Source: Streptomyces sp. Tue 6430
GTDB taxonomy: Bacteria; Actinomycetota; Actinomycetes; Streptomycetales; Streptomycetaceae
DNA length: 64,000 nucleotides
Reading direction: 5' to 3'
NCBI GenBank assembly: GCA_021568835.1
Contig: JAKGSH010000010.1
Span: 1,922,001 to 1,986,000, forward strand
Part shown: piece after piece, positions 61,202 through 64,000 of the stretch
How positions within the stretch are numbered: position 1 is the first letter of the stretch
Layout of the letters: each line of letters begins with the position of its first letter
Program-made: the position numbers and the translations under genes
The notes under the pieces: generated by a model
Seen by the model: only the letters and a program-made list of their open reading frames with translations
Database searches by the model: none
What the model was told of the DNA's origin: nothing

Positions 61202-62350
61202 ATGGCGAGCATCAAGGACGTCGCGGCCGGGGCGGGCGTCTCCGTCGCCACGGTGTCGCGTGTCCTGAACGACCATCCGTCGGTCAGCGAAGACGCACGC
61301 ACGCGCGTGCTGGCCGCCGTCGAGGCCCTGGGCTACCGCCCGAACGCCGTCGCCAGGTCGCTGCGCACCGACCAGACCCGCACCCTCGGGCTGGTCATCA
61401 GCGACGTGATGAACCCCTACTTCACCGAGCTGGCCCGCTCCGTCGAGGAGGAGGCCCGCGCACTCGGCTACAGCGTCATCATCGGCAACGCCGACGAGCG
61501 GCCCGACCTCCAGGACCACCACGTACGGACCCTGCTGGACCGCCGGATCGACGGTCTCCTCGTCTCCCCCACCGACGGCGGCTCGCCACTGATGCTGGAG
61601 GCCGCGCGCGCGGGGACCCCGATGGTGTTCGTCGACCGGTGGATACCGGGCGTGGACGTGCCGGTCGTCCGGGCCGACGGACGGGCCGCCGTACGGGACC
61701 TGGTGGCGCACCTGCACCGGCTGGGGCACCGCCGGCTCGCGATCATCGCGGGCCCGGCCGCCACCACCACCGGCAGCGAGCGCGTCGAGGCGTTCCGCGA
61801 GGCCCTCGGCGCGTGCGGCATCGACCTCCCGGACGCCTACATCGGGCAGGGCGACTTCCAGGCCGAGAGCGGGCGGCGGGTCACGGAGGGCTTCCTCGAC
61901 CTGCCCGAGCCGCCCGAGGTCGTGTTCGCCGCCGACAACCTGATGGCGCTGGGCGCGCTGGACGCCGTACGCGCGCGTGGGCTGCGGGTTCCGGACGACA
62001 TCGCACTCGCCGCGTTCGACGACATCCCGTGGTTCGTGCACACCGATCCCCCGGTCACCGCCATCGCCCAGCCCACGGGCGAGCTGGGCCGCGCGGCCGT
62101 ACGCGCGCTGGTCGACCGGATCGAGGGGCGGACCCCGCGGTCCGTCACCCTCCCCGCCCGTCTGGTCGTACGCCGCTCGTGCGGCGAGACGGACGGGGCG
62201 GACAGGACGGACGGGATGGACGGGACGGACAGGACAGGCGAGACGGACAGGACACGCGACACCGACACCGACGCTGTTGCTGCCGTCGGCGGCACCGGCA
62301 GCAACACCGGAAGCGGCGAGAACTCAGCCAGGAACAGGAGCCAGTCGTGA
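61202..62350 (+). CDS. LacI-family sugar-responsive repressor
   Basis: 382 residues from ATG 61202. Helix-turn-helix and hinge: IKDVAAGAGVSVATVSRVLN and RPNAVARSLRT. The periplasmic-binding-like core follows (LGLVISDVMNPYFTELARSV, FDDIPWFVHTDPPVTAI). After the normal end at about residue 335, a tail of TDG/DRT repeats from tandem GACGGACAGG-like DNA is added. It should repress its own operon through the upstream operator pair until a sugar binds. Its stop overlaps the ATPase start. Confidence 0.93.
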   Translation: MASIKDVAAGAGVSVATVSRVLNDHPSVSEDARTRVLAAVEALGYRPNAVARSLRTDQTRTLGLVISDVMNPYFTELARSVEEEARALGYSVIIGNADERPDLQDHHVRTLLDRRIDGLLVSPTDGGSPLMLEAARAGTPMVFVDRWIPGVDVPVVRADGRAAVRDLVAHLHRLGHRRLAIIAGPAATTTGSERVEAFREALGACGIDLPDAYIGQGDFQAESGRRVTEGFLDLPEPPEVVFAADNLMALGALDAVRARGLRVPDDIALAAFDDIPWFVHTDPPVTAIAQPTGELGRAAVRALVDRIEGRTPRSVTLPARLVVRRSCGETDGADRTDGMDGTDRTGETDRTRDTDTDAVAAVGGTGSNTGSGENSARNRSQS

Positions 62351-63897
62351 GCAACGCGGACGAGTTGCTGCGCATCGAAGGCATACGCAAGACCTTCCCC
62401 GGGGTGGTCGCGCTCGACAGCGTCGACTTCGACCTGCGGCGGGGCGAGGTGCACGTGCTGCTCGGTGAGAACGGCGCGGGCAAGAGCACCCTCATCAAGA
62501 TGCTCTCCGGCGCCTACACGCCCGACGCCGGGCGGATCCTGGCCGGTGGCGAGGAGGTGCGCATCCACGGGGCGCAGGACTCCGAGCGCCTCGGGATCGC
62601 CACCATCTACCAGGAGTTCAACCTCGTCCCCGACCTGACGGTCGCCGAGAACATCTTCCTGGGGCGCCAGCCGCGCCGGTTCGGGATGATCGACCGCAAG
62701 CGGATGGAGGCCGAGGCCGCCGTCCTGCTGGAGCGGGTCGGCGTCACCGTGTCGCCGCGTGCGCGGGTGCGGGAACTGGGCATCGCGCGCCTGCAGATGG
62801 TCGAGATCGCCAAGGCGCTGAGCCTGGACGCGCGCGTGCTGATCATGGACGAGCCGACGGCCGTGCTCACCTCCGAGGAGGTCGAGAGGCTCTTCGCGAT
62901 CGTGCGCAGGCTGCGCGAGGACGGCGTGGGCATCGTGTTCATCACCCACCACCTGGAGGAGATCGCGGCGCTGGGCGACCGGGTCACGGTCATCCGGGAC
63001 GGCCGGAGCGTCGGGCAGGTCCCGGCGTCCACGCCCGAGGACGAGCTGGTACGGCTGATGGTGGGCCGTTCCATCGAGCAGCAGTACCCACGGGAGCGTG
63101 CCGAGGCCGGCGCCGCCCTGCTGTCCGTCGAGGGGCTGACGCGGGACGGTGTCTTCCACGACGTCAGCTTCGAGGTGCGGGCCGGCGAGGTCGTCGGCGT
63201 GGCGGGTCTGGTCGGCGCGGGTCGTACGGAGGTCGTACGGGCCGTCTTCGGGGCGGACCCCTACGACCGCGGAGCCGTGCGGGTGGCGGGCACGCGGCTG
63301 CCCCGCCACGACGTGCCGGCGGCCATGGCCGCCGGGATCGGGCTCGTGCCGGAGGACCGCAAGGGGCAGGGGCTGGTGCTGGACGCCTCCGTCGAGGAGA
63401 ACCTCGGCCTGGTGACCCTGCGTTCGGCCAGCCGTGCCGGGCTCGTCGACCTCAAGGGGCAGCACGAGGCCGCGGGCCGCATCGCCGGGCAGCTCGGCGT
63501 GCGCATGGCCGGGCTCGGCCAGCAGGTGCGCACGCTGTCCGGCGGCAACCAGCAGAAGGTCGTCATCGGCAAGTGGCTCCTGGCGGACACCAGGGTGCTG
63601 ATCCTCGACGAGCCGACGCGCGGCATCGACGTCGGCGCCAAGGTGGAGATCTACCAGCTGATCAACGAGCTGACGGCCGCCGGGGCCGCCGTCCTGATGA
63701 TCTCCAGCGACCTGCCCGAGGTGCTCGGCATGAGCGACCGGGTGCTGGTGATGGCCCAGGGCCGGATCGCCGGCGAACTCCCGGCGGGCGAAGCCACCCA
63801 GGACGCGGTGATGGCACTCGCCGTGAGCACCCCCACGACCCCGACCACCCCTACCACCCCTACGACCACTGAAGTGGAGGCCGGCCGTGGCCGCTGA
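62347..63897 (+). CDS. Sugar ABC transporter ATP-binding protein, RbsA type
   Basis: 516 residues from GTG 62347. Two fused ABC domains. The first has GENGAGKSTLIKMLSGAY, ELGIARLQMVEIAKALS and VLIMDEPTAVLT. The second has the degenerate Walker A VGAGRTEVVRAVFG, LSGGNQQKVVIGKWLL and LILDEPTRGIDVG, as usual for ribose/xylose/galactose-type importers. A TTPTTP repeat precedes the end. It energises the permease encoded next. Confidence 0.95.
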   Translation: MSNADELLRIEGIRKTFPGVVALDSVDFDLRRGEVHVLLGENGAGKSTLIKMLSGAYTPDAGRILAGGEEVRIHGAQDSERLGIATIYQEFNLVPDLTVAENIFLGRQPRRFGMIDRKRMEAEAAVLLERVGVTVSPRARVRELGIARLQMVEIAKALSLDARVLIMDEPTAVLTSEEVERLFAIVRRLREDGVGIVFITHHLEEIAALGDRVTVIRDGRSVGQVPASTPEDELVRLMVGRSIEQQYPRERAEAGAALLSVEGLTRDGVFHDVSFEVRAGEVVGVAGLVGAGRTEVVRAVFGADPYDRGAVRVAGTRLPRHDVPAAMAAGIGLVPEDRKGQGLVLDASVEENLGLVTLRSASRAGLVDLKGQHEAAGRIAGQLGVRMAGLGQQVRTLSGGNQQKVVIGKWLLADTRVLILDEPTRGIDVGAKVEIYQLINELTAAGAAVLMISSDLPEVLGMSDRVLVMAQGRIAGELPAGEATQDAVMALAVSTPTTPTTPTTPTTTEVEAGRGR

Positions 63898-64000
63898 CAC
63901 GCTCAAGAGCACGACGGGCGCCGGTGGCGGCGCCGCGGCGGTGCGCCGCCTGCTGCTCGACAACGGGGCGCTCACCGCGCTCATCGTCCTCGTCATCGCC
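63887..64000 (+). CDS. Sugar ABC transporter permease, RbsC type, N-terminus only
   Basis: GTG at 63887 overlaps the ATPase gene by 11 bases. The visible 38 residues show a soluble lead (AADTLKSTTGAGGGAAAVRR) and the start of the first membrane helix (GALTALIVLVIA). The rest lies beyond the window. Confidence 0.85.
   Translation, partial: MAADTLKSTTGAGGGAAAVRRLLLDNGALTALIVLVIA

Overview
The window is chromosomal DNA of a Streptomyces. The evidence is very high GC with third-position GC bias, GTG starts with translationally coupled stop/start overlaps, and above all chaplins, a divergent rodlin pair, a sortase-anchored long chaplin and a tyrosinase, a gene set known only from aerial-hypha-forming actinomycetes. 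From memory, the order tyrosinase, chaplins, rodlins, mmsA, copper genes, citrate synthase resembles one arm of the S. coelicolor chromosome; I could not check this.

Layout. 1-10.5 kb is a variable scar region: an ISAs1-family element with a broken transposase, an IS256 C-terminal remnant, an intact IS630 element sitting in the stop codon of a GntR/UTRA fragment, decayed regulator genes, a HIT hydrolase, a Phd/VapC-type toxin-antitoxin pair, and two copies of a tRNA 3' half that look like old integration scars. 10.6-16.1 kb holds the most unusual gene set: a phosphopantetheinyl transferase and an S-adenosylmethionine-decarboxylase-like protein on the minus strand, divergent from a tight plus-strand run of branched-polyamine synthase (BpsA), GNAT acyltransferase, FkbH-type HAD enzyme and a free acyl carrier protein. 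It reads like a polyamine-plus-carrier-protein pathway that I do not recognise. A 71-nt pure pyrimidine tract and competing hairpins lie in the divergent promoter.

16.2-34.8 kb is the aerial surface island: chaplin, MelC1-MelC2 fused tyrosinase, small secreted proteins, a second chaplin, a complete Wzx/Wzy-like exopolysaccharide operon (glycosyltransferases, polyprenyl-phosphate sugar transferase, polymerase, flippase, deacetylase, chain-length protein, CelD-like acyltransferase) with an opposing secreted GH26-like glycosidase, then a long LPXTG chaplin, a short chaplin and the rodlins. 34.8-42.7 kb carries a VWA lipoprotein, an ABC permease with an unusual hydrolase/ABC-ATPase fusion, an APC permease and a lipoprotein. 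42.7-50.0 kb is a myo-inositol catabolic cluster (mmsA/iolA, iolD, iolB, aldolase-like, iolC, TIM-barrel isomerase) around a divergent promoter. 50-56 kb has small regulators, an alcohol dehydrogenase, an MMPL exporter with its TetR regulator, a CopZ chaperone behind a CsoR-like operator, and a gutted CopA. 57-64 kb has citrate synthase with a duplicated 3' end, a RecD2-type helicase, and a LacI-regulated sugar ABC operon running off the right edge.

A caution governs the whole annotation. At least twelve otherwise normal genes each lack one or two bases inside G or C runs, always a deletion and never an insertion, and adding the base back restores the frame to a normal C-terminus or signal peptide. 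This looks like systematic homopolymer undercalling in the assembly, not decay, so those genes are annotated as CDS over their restored span.
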